A stretch of DNA of 64,000 nt from Cristatella mucedo (taxonomy: Eukaryota; Bryozoa; Phylactolaemata; Cristatellidae). Made by a program: the position numbers and the translations under genes. The notes under the pieces were generated by a model, which made no database searches, was not told where the DNA came from, and saw only the letters and a list, made by a program, of their open reading frames with translations. The stretch covers positions 1,813,001 through 1,877,000 of the forward strand of contig WPIO01000048.1 in assembly GCA_009760855.2 (NCBI GenBank), read 5' to 3'. This document shows, piece by piece, positions 39,327-49,771 of the stretch. Each line of letters opens with the position of its first letter. The stretch's first letter is position 1.

Positions 39327-39534
39327 AACAACACCTATCAGGTGCTGCTGGCGACGGACGGCTCGAAAACGTACGCCGTCTTCCTCTACGCGAGCATGGG
39401 CTGGACGACAATGCGAAACGCCTACATGGGTTACTCAGCCGGAAACTCCAAAGACTACTACCTGTCGTACCTGACGTCTTCCGGCCTGTACTCTCTAGAC
39501 AGATTGCCAGGAAACGCCGTCGGAAAAAATTTAG
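39327..39534 (+). CDS. NIDO domain exon d
   Basis: Acceptor cgctcccttacag, donor gtaaga, phase 0 in and 1 out. The translation begins NNTYQVLLATDGSKTYAVFL, followed by MGYSAGNSKDYY and LPGNAVGKNL. The NT-Q--L-TDG--(S/T)YA-F-Y motif is the most diagnostic part of NIDO and is almost the same in MUC4. It joins at 41323 through a Gly codon. Confidence 0.93.
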
Positions 39535-41322
39535 GTAAGAGGCGCTCGAAGCACGTGACCATCGCATTCTCGGCCCCGGTCGAAAGAGGCTACGCCAGCG
39601 CGCTGTCGCTACACCGCGCCGCCATGCGCTCGTCGTCTGCTTCGCCGCTATCCGAGCCGCTCTCACTGCCGCTGGCTCCAGTACGGAGGACATCGAGCAG
39701 GTGACGATCGCGAGGTGGACGGACGCAGCGAGAGCACCTTTGCTTCATTTATTTTAACGGGCTTCGCCTAACCGGTCTGGGCAATTCTCGGCGACAGAGG
39801 CCGGGGAGCCGGACAACGCGCGCAGCAACGGTAAACGGGCGGAGCAGATTCAGATTCAGCTTTAGCGACTTTGCAAATGCGACTCATTCGAGCTGCGAGA
39901 GCTCTTAGTGCCTAAGCCACAGTGCCTTTTCCATACGTTTACTTCTTTTAGCTGCGTTATGATAGAAAGGCAGCTAATAATAAGCTGACGGGCTCGCGGC
40001 TTCACTGCACCTTTCGGCTGCGCTGCATCTAGCCGTCCTGCCTACTGCGTCGGCTTCCGGGGAGGCGAAGCGAAAGCTGTCGGCTAAGTAGTCAGGCATC
40101 GCATCGCATGGTCAGCATTTCCAAGCATCTCACTTCTTTCCTCTGTGCCTGAATGCACCGGAATCGGTGTGCGGATTGAAAGTCCTTCAAGCGAAAGTCC
40201 AGCGCGCTAAGTCCGCATAAAGATCGCTCTGCTAAAAAGTGAGGCCCGAGACGTCTTGGTTCATTATTTATGCCTCTGGATGATGACGATACGGCAATAT
40301 GCGAATGAGCATTATCATTTAGGCTTTGTGACGCGGTCGTAGACAGGGCATACTGATTTTAAAACAGTTTGGCTTGCATTCAGCATTTTACGCTCAGTAG
40401 AAACATTAAGCTGCTTTTTGTAAGATCTTTTAAAAGCGTTCGCGTTTCTTTTGTTGCTACTTTTGTTTTGAGACCCTCTATTTTCTTCTCGCGCATTTAA
40501 AAATGGCCATTGGTGCTGCGCAAAATTAAACGCCTTTCATTTTTCATTTTCATTTTTTCAATTTCATTTTAAAAATTTACATGTATCAATGGTAAAAATG
40601 CTAAAGCTCGCAGCTTTAGCTTTTTTTTATATATTAGGTAGCTTAGTCTTGTCTCTTGAACGTATGCGCAAATGCCACTAATTTCTGAGCAACACATGCC
40701 AATCATAAGACTAGCGACATGCGAACGAATATCGGTATCGTATTCATATTCACCTACACCTTTAGTTGCGCAAGAAGAAAAGCAGTTCGAGCAATTGAAA
40801 GTTGTGGAATTAAGGCCATTTCCCAGCCACCGTCATCCTTTGTATTCGTCTCTCATCTGTCCCACAGAGTACCTTCTCCAGACCTGTTGTTACAAGGGCA
40901 ACCATCAAGAACTGTCTCACCGTCCTTCAGCCGGTCGTATGCGGCCGCCATCTTTCGCGTCGTCACCGGTACTGAAGTCTTTCTTTTGAGCGCGGCCAGG
41001 GTGAATGCGAAGCTGCCCCGGTGCTTACTGCATCTCCCGGAGCATGCGACGCTGCCGCGCCAGATCGCAGGCTGCGACGGCTGCGGCGGCAATTGGCACT
41101 CATGCCGTTGTCCGCTTGTCTAGTAACTTGACTGTCGACGTCGACTACGCGCAGCGGCTAGCCTAAAGTGAACGTGTCTGCCTGCGCCAGCGTTTGCGAA
41201 CGCTGGAACCGGTGGGTTTCCGCTCGAATTCTATGCAGTCGGACTGCACGTCGCACTTCGCTGCGATCGAGGCTGTCTGCCACGCATACGACCGCGGCGA
41301 GAGCTGCCTGTCGCGTTCGTAG
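39535..41322 (+). other. intron, NIDO d to NIDO/AMOP
   Basis: No gene is seen. A perfect 9-bp hairpin followed by eight T lies at 40600-40628 in an AT-rich part. Confidence 0.6.
40600..40628 (+). other. hairpin followed by T8
   Basis: GCTAAAGCT, loop CGC, AGCTTTAGC (9-bp perfect stem, 40600-40620), then TTTTTTTT to 40628. It has the shape of a terminator or of a small Pol III transcript end, but no promoter boxes are evident upstream and it lies inside an intron. Confidence 0.5.
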
Positions 41323-41558
41323 GCGTCTGGGTTTTCCCGCTATTCACTGCGGGCTCCGGGAACGACAACGTCGCCAGGTGCATGAACTGGTTCAATCAGG
41401 ACGTCGCGAGCGGCACGAACTCGGGCAGAGACCGGCGCGCCGTCGAACCGTGCCCGTGCAACGCCGGTCAGGCGCGACGCGACTTCCGGTTCGTGTTCGA
41501 CGCGCAGTTGTACTGCGCCACGCAGAGCTTCCTCCCGCCATCATCCAGAGCGGGCCAG
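41323..41558 (+). CDS. NIDO end and first half of AMOP domain
   Basis: The acceptor is gcgttcgtag, phase 1. The exon opens with VWVFPLFTAGSG, the closing strand of NIDO (G-WVF). It continues CMNWFNQDVASG and CPCNAGQARRDFRF, ending PSSRAGQ before gtaatt, phase 0. AMOP is an extracellular Cys-rich domain found with NIDO and VWD in MUC4, SUSD2, ISM and Mesh. The CPC-----QA--D spacing is typical of its N-terminal half. Confidence 0.9.
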
Positions 41559-41778
41559 GTAATTGCTACCGCGCTGCAGCTGCCGCGGCGACCGTGGCGA
41601 AGAGAAAAAGACGAAGCCGATTCTGCCTGCGCTTTCGCCTGCGCCTTCGCCACCGCATTCTCTGTCGTCTTTGGCGCCAAGCCGTGCCTACCGCGGGCAT
41701 CGATTGGAGGGGGGCCATTGGAGCCGCAGCGCGGCCGTACCGGCGGCGTCGGGAGAGGAATTCCTAAAGGGGCGGGGT

Positions 41779-41810
41779 CGGAAAGGCCGAGCCTCTGCTC
41801 GGCCTTTCCG
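41779..41810. other. strong perfect hairpin, 14-bp stem and 4-nt loop
   Basis: CGGAAAGGCCGAGC (41779-41792), loop CTCT, GCTCGGCCTTTCCG (41797-41810). The stem is GC-rich and perfect. Confidence 0.8.
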
Positions 41811-42024
41811 GCCTCGTCCCTTCCGGCCTTCTACCGCCTCCGCTGGGCCCAGCCAGAGCCAATCAAAGCAGGCGGCGCAGCCAAAAGAAGCTCAGAGACT
41901 CGCCGCCGCCGCCGCCGCCGCCGCCTAGCGACCCTCTTGACTCGCTCTCGTCTCCATCCGGTCTCCTTCGTGGCTGAGGCCGCGACTGAGACTCGGGGCA
42001 GGGTTGCCACGCATTGGCTTCCTT

Positions 42025-42105
42025 GTAATGATAATAATAACAATAATAATGCACTTGATAAAGCGCCCTCAGAGAACTCAATTTCTTCCTAGGCGCTTCA
42101 CAGAG
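42025..42105 (-). mobile_element. LINE family 1 3'-end fragment
   Basis: Reading the + strand: an ATAATAATA-type tail, then TGCACTTGATAAAGCGCCCT and the partner GGCGCTTC. This is the reverse of the 3' end seen in the larger LINE copies. Confidence 0.55.
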
Positions 42106-42194
42106 TGCATCAGCAATCCTTACACTGTGCACTACCATTTACACTTCTATAATTGATCCCACTGGGGTATTTCTGCCTGCACAATATAACGAAT

Positions 42195-42345
42195 GGTTTC
42201 TGTTGGTGCAAAACTGTACAACTACATTAGTCTGGCGCGAACGTTGCAACTGCCAGATTACACCACTTCTCTCCGACCTGCGCTGGGTCCCGTCAAGTGG
42301 CGGATCGAAATGAAGACCCTGACAGTGACTTGTACGTTCCCTCTG
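42195..42345 (+). mobile_element. diverged LINE reverse-transcriptase relic
   Basis: The bases align with the NSAARLVC ... LP--TT-L-DL-W-PVK-RIEFK part of LINE family 1 (compare 55315-55460), but the frame is broken. Confidence 0.4.
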
Positions 42346-42919
42346 TCACCTGTAGTGGCTCGTGCTCAGTGGCTATAGTATTCAGTACTGAGGATTCGCA
42401 TCGCAGAGCCGGCCAATCTTCCTTCTCCGTCGTTCTCTTACATGCGCCCCTGACCGACCTCAAATCGTCGGCGTAAGTGCCTTCAGCTGTAATATTAGAA
42501 GTTAATAAAAGATATAATAGAGCGAAAATTGTATAGCTCCCTAAGTTTCACTGAAGCTGCCTCTAGGCACTCTGCGTGTGCGTGCGGGGCAGGATTCTAT
42601 GGGTTCTATCGACTAGCGATCAGGTCTCTCAGCACCCAGCCGATCTGCAACCGGAAGTCTCTCGAAGTCGACAGAGGGCGCGGCGAAGCCTCGAACTTCG
42701 AAAGCTGCGAGTGCGCCATGCCCCGAGCGTTGCGGCTCTCGCCGCGCTCGCAGCAGCAGCGCGCAGCGCTCTCGATCGCTCGCTAGCAGCTTTTTTCGCC
42801 CGCTCAGAGCTGTCGGCGATCGCCGAGACTCGCTGCGACCTGCGGCTGCAGCTAGATGCGTCCGATGGGCAGCTGCTACGACGGCGGCGGCTGTAGCTGG
42901 CGGCGCTTTTCAATTTCAG

Positions 42920-43142
42920 TACTGCTGCTACAGTAAGCAGACGAGCTCGCTCATCGTCAGCTACCCGAGCGCGGGCCAGTTCCTTTCCAACAACCTACTT
43001 TTCTACACAAAAGACAGCTACGCATACGACTGGCTGCCGCGCTCGTACTGCTGCAGCGAGAAAGCGCCGGCAACTTACTGCGACCTCTACCGACAGCGCC
43101 GCCCCACCGACGACTGCTCGCGCTATGCTCCGCCTCGTGTCG
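42920..43142 (+). CDS. second half of AMOP domain
   Basis: Acceptor ttttcaatttcag, donor gtacgc; phase 0 in, 1 out. The translation starts YCCYSKQTSSLIVSYPSAGQ, has YDWLPRSYCCSE and ends CDLYRQRRPTDDCSRYAPP. QYCCY, the CC pair and the RRP-DDCSRY-PP signature are diagnostic of AMOP. No start codon is present, so it only appears when splice sites are used. It leads straight into VWD, as in MUC4. Confidence 0.93.
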
Positions 43143-43630
43143 GTACGCCCTGCCCTTTTGAAACCGCTCCTTTGCCCTTCGGCTGTCGCTCGCGCGGGCA
43201 TTCGCGAGCGCGCCAACGCCGGGCGCTGGCACTCAGCGAGCGCCCTCGCTAGACGAGACCCAAGCTGGCGCGAGCGTGCACGACGGCTGAGAGCTGCCGC
43301 GGCTCGGCGGGAACTCGAGGCGGGCACTCGAGCAAACTCGCCCGGTAAATGAGAGTGCCTCCGCCCCGCTGCCACCGCACCTAGCTCGGCGCGAACGCCG
43401 GAAACGCCGGAAACGGCCGCCCACGGGAGCCGGAAACGGCCGCCCGCAACGTCGCGACGAGGCAGCGGCCGAAACACGCTGGGCACGCGAGCGAAGCGCC
43501 GCTGCTGCTGCTGCGGCGGCTGCGGCTGCTGCTGCTGCTGCGGCGGCTGCTGCTGCTGCGGCGGCTGCTGCGCTCCTCATCGGAGCGAGCGTCGTGCCAG
43601 CATCCGCTCATCGCCTCGGTGCGACCTCAG
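43143..43630 (+). other. intron, AMOP to VWD
   Basis: Very GC-rich. It includes a GCT/GCG trinucleotide tract at 43500-43571; the Ala/Ser/Arg-rich frames across it are artefacts. Confidence 0.6.
43500..43571. repeat. (GCT/GCG)n trinucleotide tract
   Basis: Interrupted GCT and GCG triplets, about 24 units, about 60 bases before the VWD exon. Confidence 0.9.
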
Positions 43631-43870
43631 GGTTCGGCTTTGGCGATCCGCACATAACCACTTTCGACGGACTGAATTACTCTTTCAACGGCCTCGGCGA
43701 ATACTGGCTCGTCAAGGGAGCGCTGAGCTTCCAGGCGAGGACGATTCGGACCACGTACGGAAACGCCTCTGGAGTGCTCGGATTTTCGAACGCGACGCAG
43801 TGGGGCGCCTTCGCCGTTAAAGGCAACAACACGTCGGTCCTCCAGGTGGAGCTCGACGCCATTCGCTTCG
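43631..43870 (+). CDS. VWD domain exon a with GDPH motif
   Basis: The acceptor gtgcgacctcag gives a phase-1 join reading APPRV-GFGFGDPHITTFDG, then LNYSFNGLGEYWLVKG and the TTYGNASGVLGFSNATQWGA part; donor gtgagg, phase 1. GDPH opens nearly all von Willebrand D domains and is a known autocatalytic Asp-Pro cleavage site in several mucins. An alternative upstream acceptor at 43601 is in phase but would add ten residues; family comparison favours 43631. Confidence 0.93.
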
Positions 43871-43961
43871 GTGAGGCCGCCGTCGCCGCAGTAGCAGCGT
43901 CGATAGCGCCGCGTCCTGCATTCGCCGCTCAGCTAAGGGGCGAGTCCGATCTTCTTCTCAG

Positions 43962-44084
43962 GATTCAACATCTACGTCGACAACGTGGACGTCACGCAGG
44001 CCGTCGTCACCGCTAAGTCTGGCACCTATCCGGGAATGCAGTTGATCTACTCATCCGGTGTGCTGACAGCCATTTTAAACTCCG
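43962..44084 (+). CDS. VWD domain exon b
   Basis: A 91-base intron precedes it. Acceptor cttcttctcag, donor gtcagt, phase 1-1. It reads FNIYVDNVDVTQAVV, then YPGMQLIYSSGVLTAILNSG. The sequence is less conserved, but position, phase and the beta-strand pattern fit the middle of a MUC4-type VWD. Confidence 0.85.
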
Positions 44085-44304
44085 GTCAGTCCCAGTGTCA
44101 GCCTGAACGCATGCAGCTCGAATTTACCTTCTCCTTTTTAAAGTTGAGTGCGACAGCACGCAGGTGACGGCAAGCGAATATCGCCGCAGGCTTCAACAAA
44201 ATGTATATTTTTGCACGGACGCTCGCAGCGGGCTGCCACATGACCGTTCTGCCCGGAAACTGCAACGTCGAAACTGCCTTCACGCCTCCCCCAGGCTGTG
44301 ACGA

Positions 44305-44465
44305 GCCCCTCATACCAACCTATTAAGCTGCCTCCTTTTTGCAGCGACAGAAGAAAAATTACGGCTATCACCGCCGCTTGCAGCGGCGATAAAGAATCGC
44401 TCACCTCGGGCCCGAGGTCTGGGTTCAAATCCTACTTCCCTCACCAACCTTCTAAGGAGTTCTAT
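44305..44465 (-). mobile_element. tRNA-derived SINE-like fragment
   Basis: Shares a body with 1005-1185 and 59500-59650: a CTGCCTC-like word, CGCTTGCAGCGG and GATAAAGAATCGCTCACC. A tRNA-like head is adjacent, with GGGTTCAAATCC visible on the + strand. Strand is assigned by alignment to the other two. Confidence 0.4.
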
Positions 44466-44710
44466 TTGAGCTAGGCAAATAGCAACGAACTCGAAATGTC
44501 CACGCGATTGCTTCATGATTCTCTGCGGCTGAGATATCACAAGAGCAATTCCTTTTGCGGCGGCATCCTCTTATTAGCGTTCTGGCACGCGCCCGAGCTG
44601 CCGCTTGTCTGCCTCTCGACCTCCTCTACGACGCCCTCCTGCTTGATTAGCCGGCCCTGAGGGCTTCCGCTTTCAAGTGTGGCTGCGTCCGCATCCGCTC
44701 TGCCAGCAGT

Positions 44711-44945
<235 letters not shown>

Positions 44946-45051
44946 TCACCTGTTCGCCTATCGAGCCATTTTTTCATTCCCAGAGCGCTCGCAGCCGTTC
45001 TAAATGTCTGTTTTTGGACGCACCCTGCACACGTCGTGGCATCATTTGCAG

Positions 45052-45249
45052 GTACCAGCATCGAGTTCACGGTCGACGTTGGGGTGCTGTCGTTTTCGAT
45101 GACGTTAGGACAAAATTTCCGAAGCCTGCTGCAGGGTCTGCTGGGTAATTTCGACGGCGACACCAGAAACGATCTGGTTACGCCTAATGGCACGCAGCTG
45201 GATGCGAACGCTACCGAGCGGACCATTTTCTACGAGTTCGGCCAGCCAT
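45052..45249 (+). CDS. VWD domain exon c
   Basis: Acceptor catcatttgcag, donor gtgagc, phase 1-1. It reads VDVGVLSFSMTLGQNFRSLL, then GLLGNFDGDTRNDLVTPNGT and FYEFGQP. The LLG(N/V)F-GD--(N/D)D---P-G signature closes a VWD domain, with Asp/Asn residues in the usual calcium-loop positions. Joining to 47209 makes a Trp codon (T|GG), giving FGQPW, which mirrors the FG--W seen after VWD in MUC4. Confidence 0.93.
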
Positions 45250-46231
45250 GTGAGCCATTTTCTACGAGTCCGGCACTGCCTCTGCCTGGGCACCTCTGCT
45301 TCCGTGACCGCAGCGCTCTAAGTTGGCGACGTCGGCGGTCAGCTAGCGGCGTCCGTATTGGCTAGCTATGTCAGCGTAAGCAAGCGACGTCCACGGCGAT
45401 GCGAATAGCAGCAGCCGCTCGCCCTGTCCCCAGTGGCTGGGCTCCGAAAGCTTGCGACAAAAGGTCAGAGAGAACGCCCTTCGGTAGCATTCTTCCTGAG
45501 CGCACACTAGAATTAATTGAATTTCGACCGCATATGCAGCCAGCTCGATACACCGGTCCGCCCGAATGAGCACCAATCATGACCTGCGCCTCTAGCACGG
45601 CTCGCCTGGCGAGGCGGAACTCCTCGACGCCGAGACCGGTGGCGCTCGTGACGGGTTCTAACAGCGGCGACTGTACGAGCAGTCGCCGGACGCCGGCGTC
45701 TCAGGAAACGGTTAGGCGGCCGCCGACGCCGCTGCGGCCCGTCCTCTGCCCGCCTTATGACCGGCCGCTAGATCGCGTGCCGCCGACGAGTGCTCGAGTG
45801 CCGTCGCCGCAGCTAGTTTTTGACGCCGGTAGCCGAGACTAGCCACGCCAACGTGGAGCGATCTCGTTGGCACGGGTCCAGATACCAACGGAGCCGACAA
45901 CAAGAGTGAATTGCACAGCTTCGCACCATCCTGCCTTCGAATGTCGTCCGCAACCTCCTGGTCTTCTTCAATCTTCCTGGCGGCCCGCCATTTTTAGGAC
46001 GTTGACGGCGTTGTCCAAACGGACCGCGACGTCGGCGATCGAGCGTACCACTCGATCTCCCTGACCAGATCCGGTCGACGGCTCGTTACCGATCGCGTCC
46101 GCCAGGTGTCTCGACCATCGGCTTCAGCTAATCGACGTGGACCCACGCGTCGCTTTAAGTCCTTATTCAAAACCTTAAAAGCTGCGCTCACTGGTCCGGC
46201 CATAATGCCACATCTAAGGGCCTATAGCCAC

Positions 46232-46308
46232 CATAATAATAATAATAATAATAATTCACTTGATAAAGTGCCCTCAGAGAACTTAATCTCTCTCTAGGCG
46301 CTTCAGAG
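46232..46308 (-). mobile_element. LINE family 1 3'-end fragment
   Basis: An ATAATAATA tail, then CACTTGATAAAGTGCCCT and TCTAGGCGCTTC: the reverse of the common LINE 3' terminus. Confidence 0.55.
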
Positions 46309-46309
46309 T

Positions 46310-46395
46310 GGCAACATTCCCGCCACCTTAACGCTGCAACATTCCCGCCGCCTAAACGCCGAAACACCCCGCCACATTCCCGCCACCTTAAGGTG
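46310..46395. repeat. short minisatellite
   Basis: Three to four imperfect copies of a ~28-base unit containing CAACATTCCCGCC and CCTTAACG. Confidence 0.65.
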
Positions 46396-47208
46396 CAGCC
46401 AGAGTGGAAAAGTCATGGGTCAAATAGAGCATGGGCATCGAGCAGACAGTTATCGCAGAAATCAAGGGTAATTGACAGCCACTCTGATGAGGCACGCCCG
46501 AACACCGCTTCCGTCTACCGGCCGACTACGTGTGCACCGCGCCAGCATGAGGGAAACGCCAGGGCCGAGCCAGCGACCATTCCTGCGCTGTTGGGCCTCC
46601 TTCAAGGCGAGACCTCGCCGATAGCATCCGGCTCGGGCCTCCCTCACTGCCGTCAGCTCGAAGACAAATCCACCCTTACATCGAAAACCGGCGTGAAGAC
46701 CGCCGATGCCGAACCAAAGGGCCGTTTGGCATCCGGAACATGCTCGACGAGCCTGACTGAGCTGAGCTGACGAGCGAGATGCTCGGCCTTGCGAACGCTC
46801 CTCCTCTCCTCTCCTGCTTCGCAGCTCCTGAGATCCGTTCGCTGGGCTCGTCTTCTCGTCTCTGGTCCGTCGTGCTCTCGTAGAGATTTAGCGGCGGAAA
46901 CTTTAAAAAAACCGAGTCGCGTCAGCTTTAAAATGCTCTCTTGGCAGCGCGAACGTCTCGGTGCCTTCTCTCGCTTGCTGCCTTTAAAAGCCGCGTCGAG
47001 AGCGAGGCGACGCGTCTCGCGCTCGGTCGCTCCCTCCACAGCTCTCCGCCCCGCTGCCGCAGCACATAGCGGTTCGGCTCTCGGCTGCCGCCGTCTTCGG
47101 CAGTTCTCGTGCGCTAGGAGCGCCAGAGCGGAGCGCTACGTGCTGGGTGGCGCACGCGCTGTCAGCTCGCCCGATCACTCTCGATCGCGAGGCATTACCG
47201 CCGCGCAG

Positions 47209-47451
47209 GGTCGATCAAGAATGCGTCCGAGTCGATACTGCGCTATCCGGCGGGCGCCGGACCGGCTAACTTCACCGACGACCAGTTCCTGCCAGTTTTC
47301 TCGGACGAGGTCAGTGTTTCGAACGAGACAGCGGCGCTGTGCGGTGACAATGTGCAGTGTCGCTACGACGCTACGGTCAGCGGTGACGACAGCTTCGGCA
47401 GCAAGACCCTATCGGCGGCCTCATCATTCGCTACGGCATCCAAGGCTCTCG
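47209..47451 (+). CDS. post-VWD exon, MUC4-like region
   Basis: Acceptor gccgcgcag, donor gtaagc, phase 1-1. It reads SIKNASESILRYPAGAGPAN, then FTDDQFLPVF and CGDNVQCRYDATVSG. In MUC4 and Mesh-type proteins the segment after VWD has the same layout: W, an S--F-Y--G motif, a F-PVF strand, then C------C-YD. It has no Pfam name I can assign, but its position and motifs are conserved. Confidence 0.85.
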
Positions 47452-48275
47452 GTAAGCCGCCGAGCGGTGTCGCTACGGCAGAGCCAGGGAGCCCCCTCGC
47501 TCTGCCCAATCGGTGCGGCCCACCAGCCGCCTTGCTATGGGATCGCTGCCAAGGAGGTCACGTAGCAGCCGCGACGGCCGACCTAGAATAGTATGAGCGA
47601 ACCGTAATGACATTTGTTCACCGCGAAGTAGCTGGCGTGAGGGTGCGTGCAGAGCGTCAGTTTCATCACGATAGGCCGATCGTGGCCGTAGGACTCGGGC
47701 TTTCCGTCTCGCTCGCTTGATCGCGGCCGACTCTCTACACTCTCACGACTCCCTGCACGACTCCGACGACTCCCTAGACTCTCACAGATGTCTAGACTCT
47801 GGCGAATCCCTAAATACTGCGGTCGTGGAAGTAGTGACAGTCATTGCTGCCCTGGATGGCCGTCGAATGTGCCCAAACCGTGGCTTGTTCGAGGGCAGAC
47901 TGTTCTCGCGTCTCGTCTCGTCGTTTAGCGATCGAGGATTGGCCTGTAAATGACGAGCAGGTATACAGCGAGAAATGTCAGCTGATTTATTTCGCTGAAA
48001 GTTAGCTCTATTAGCAAATCGCCGGTTGCCTTACCGGTGATGTTGCTGCCACTACTACTTCCAACTTAGCACGAAAATAAAGACAACGGGATGCAGCATG
48101 ACTTTGACTCTTTTAATAATGAGACCACTTTGCGCAACCTTCAACTGTAATATCGCCGTGTCAAATTTCGCCGTAGCCACGCTCGCGCGATCGCTAGTCG
48201 GCGAGCGTAGCACTGGAAGCAAACCGCCCGCAAGGCTGTTCGCGCGCGTCTCACCAGAGCACCACCTCTCTGCAG
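47452..48275 (+). other. intron
   Basis: An imperfect CTCTCACGACTCC-type repeat lies near 47740-47815. Otherwise nothing recognised. Confidence 0.55.
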
Positions 48276-48725
48276 ATATAAGTGCGCCGCTTCTGGTCGG
48301 ACCTCTGCTCATCAATGCGACCGTCGGTCAAGCGGTCAGCTTCGTCCTACAAGCCAACTCGACGCCGTCGTCGTCGCTGGCCATCCGGAACGCCTCCGAC
48401 GCGCTCCTGCCTCCCGGGCTTCGGCGCATCAACGAGACGCGCGACTACGGCACGCTCAGCGTCACCTACGTATGGACGCCGGCTGCGGCCGACGCCTGGC
48501 CGAACGCCACCTACAAGCTGTCGTTCTTCGCCGTCGACCTTAACGTCGACCTTAACGGCACGGCAGCGGTCGTGTCTGCTGCACACGTGGTGGCCGTGCA
48601 CGTCTGCAGCGGCTGCTCGACGCCCAATGGCGGTGCATGCTCGGAGCTGCTCTATCCGGACGGCGGCTACAGTGTGACGGACCCGTACCGCCTCGTGCTC
48701 TGCAGCTGCCAGCAGGGCCGTAAAG
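48276..48725 (+). CDS. Ig-like/MUC4-like region and start of first EGF
   Basis: Acceptor accacctctctgcag, donor gtactg, phase 1-1, 450 bases. It reads ISAPLLVGPLLINATVGQAV, a beta-strand-rich stretch ending TLSVTYVWTPAAADAW and YKLSFFAVDL. It then has Cys-rich sequence VCSGCSTPNGGACSE and CSCQQGRKG. The first part resembles the MUC4 region between VWD and EGF (strands closing on a L-WTP motif). The last part is the start of an EGF-like fold completed by the next exon (CSC--GRKG-DC). Several N-glycosylation sequons are present. Confidence 0.85.
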
Positions 48726-49186
48726 GTACTGGCCCAAGCCTACGCCTCGCATGGGGTGCACTGAGCGACAGGAGTGGGCGACGGAGAAGGAGGGGGTGCA
48801 CAAGCACAAGCACGGAATCGTCGCTGGCCCGGTCGCCCTTTCTATCGCTCGCCGCTCGCCGCCCTCGAGCACGCGGGCTGCGCTTCGGTCCGGCGGTGCG
48901 GGAGCGGGATGTGCGAAAAGTGCGAAAGTAACGACTCGCTCAGCAGGCATCCTAGCTCGCTCGGTGCTGTGCTGCGCGTCGCTATTACGTGCAGCAGCCA
49001 GCGTAGCCGTCGAAAGTCCGCGAGCGACGTCGCCACCGCGGAAACGCTCCCGCGCACCAGCAGACGCCGGTCGAGCGAGCAGCGTCGACAGCACTGCGTC
49101 GGCAGGCGGCGCCATTGCCGGGGCGCCATTGCGCGCGGTCGCAGCGGTCTGGACACTGGGAATACTGCCGCTGCGAAAAATTCCAG
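48726..49186 (+). other. intron
   Basis: GC-rich; the alternate frames reading through it are not supported by any domain. Confidence 0.5.
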
Positions 49187-49363
49187 GCATCGACTGCGAG
49201 CAAGCGACCGATGGCTGCAGCGGCCCGTTCAACCCCTGCTTCGGCGGAGTCTGCGAGACCTCCGGCGCGCTCGTCGCCGCTGGCAACTCAACACTGGACA
49301 ACGCCGCGTACAGCTGCAGCACCTGCGGAGTCGGCTACGAGCTAGTGGGCGGCTTCTGTCTGG
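49187..49363 (+). CDS. EGF-like modules 1 (end) and 2
   Basis: Acceptor gcgaaaaattccag, donor gtgcgg, phase 1-1. It reads IDCEQATDGCSGPFNPCFGG, then YSCSTCGVGYELVGGFC. The first Cys completes the EGF begun in the previous exon. The pattern C----C--G-------YSC--C--GY---GG-C is an EGF-like module. The acceptor is pyrimidine-poor, but the Cys spacing fixes it. Confidence 0.82.
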
Positions 49364-49395
49364 GTGCGGTGTGCTGGCGATAAAGCTGCACCGCG

Positions 49396-49396
49396 A

Positions 49397-49480
<84 letters not shown>
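49396..49480. repeat. (CCG)n trinucleotide tract
   Basis: About 28 uninterrupted GCC/CCG triplets begin 33 bases after the donor of the preceding exon. Confidence 0.95.
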
Positions 49481-49633
49481 AGCTTCGAGCTCAGTGACGC
49501 CGGCCTTCCGGAGCTAGGGCACTGGCGCTGCTCCGGCCTGTTGCGCCGGCCTCTTAGCGTCTTTTTATCTACGAGCTACCTGAAAGCTGAGGTTCTAATT
49601 AAATGTCGCTCTGATTTTTTTCACACTTCAAAG

Positions 49634-49771
49634 AAACCGACAAATGCAAAGGCTCATCGAACAACGGAAGCGTATCGCCGTGCCCCAGCAACTCGACTTG
49701 CGTCAACACCGTCAGTAGCTACGATTGCGTGTGCTTGCCGGGCTTCCGCAAGATCAGCAACAGCTGTGTCG
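49634..49771 (+). CDS. EGF-like module 3
   Basis: Acceptor tttttttcacacttcaaag, donor gtgagt, phase 1-1. It reads TDKCKGSSNNGSVSPCPSNS, then TCVNTVSSYDCVCLPGF and NSC. Six Cys with the C-NT--SY-C-C--GF core are a standard EGF. No start codon is needed because it is internal. Confidence 0.92.

Larger units (their letters stand above)
41559..42919 (+). other. intron within AMOP
   Basis: Carries a 14-bp stem hairpin (41779-41810), a short (CGC)n run near 41908, a minus-strand LINE 3' tail (42025-42105) and a + strand LINE relic (42195-42345). The remaining GC-rich part has no recognisable domain. Confidence 0.6.
45250..47208 (+). other. intron after VWD
   Basis: GC-rich, with short frames on both strands but no recognised domain. 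It contains a LINE 3'-tail fragment (46232-46308) and a minisatellite (46310-46395). Confidence 0.55.

Noticed and set aside
42529-42786. EGF-like words (CACGAGFYGFY) near 42.57 kb
   Set aside because: Too few Cys, no fitting splice sites, and it would interrupt the two halves of AMOP, which join in phase without it.
44192-44327. Possible extra VWD exon reading MYIFARTLAAGCHMTVLP
   Set aside because: It has a plausible acceptor but runs into a stop with no GT donor. The exons at 43962 and 45052 join perfectly without it, in phase and in domain order.
45579-46203. Short frames on both strands in the post-VWD intron
   Set aside because: No recognisable domain, and frames on both strands overlap. 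The flanking exons join cleanly through a Trp codon without them.
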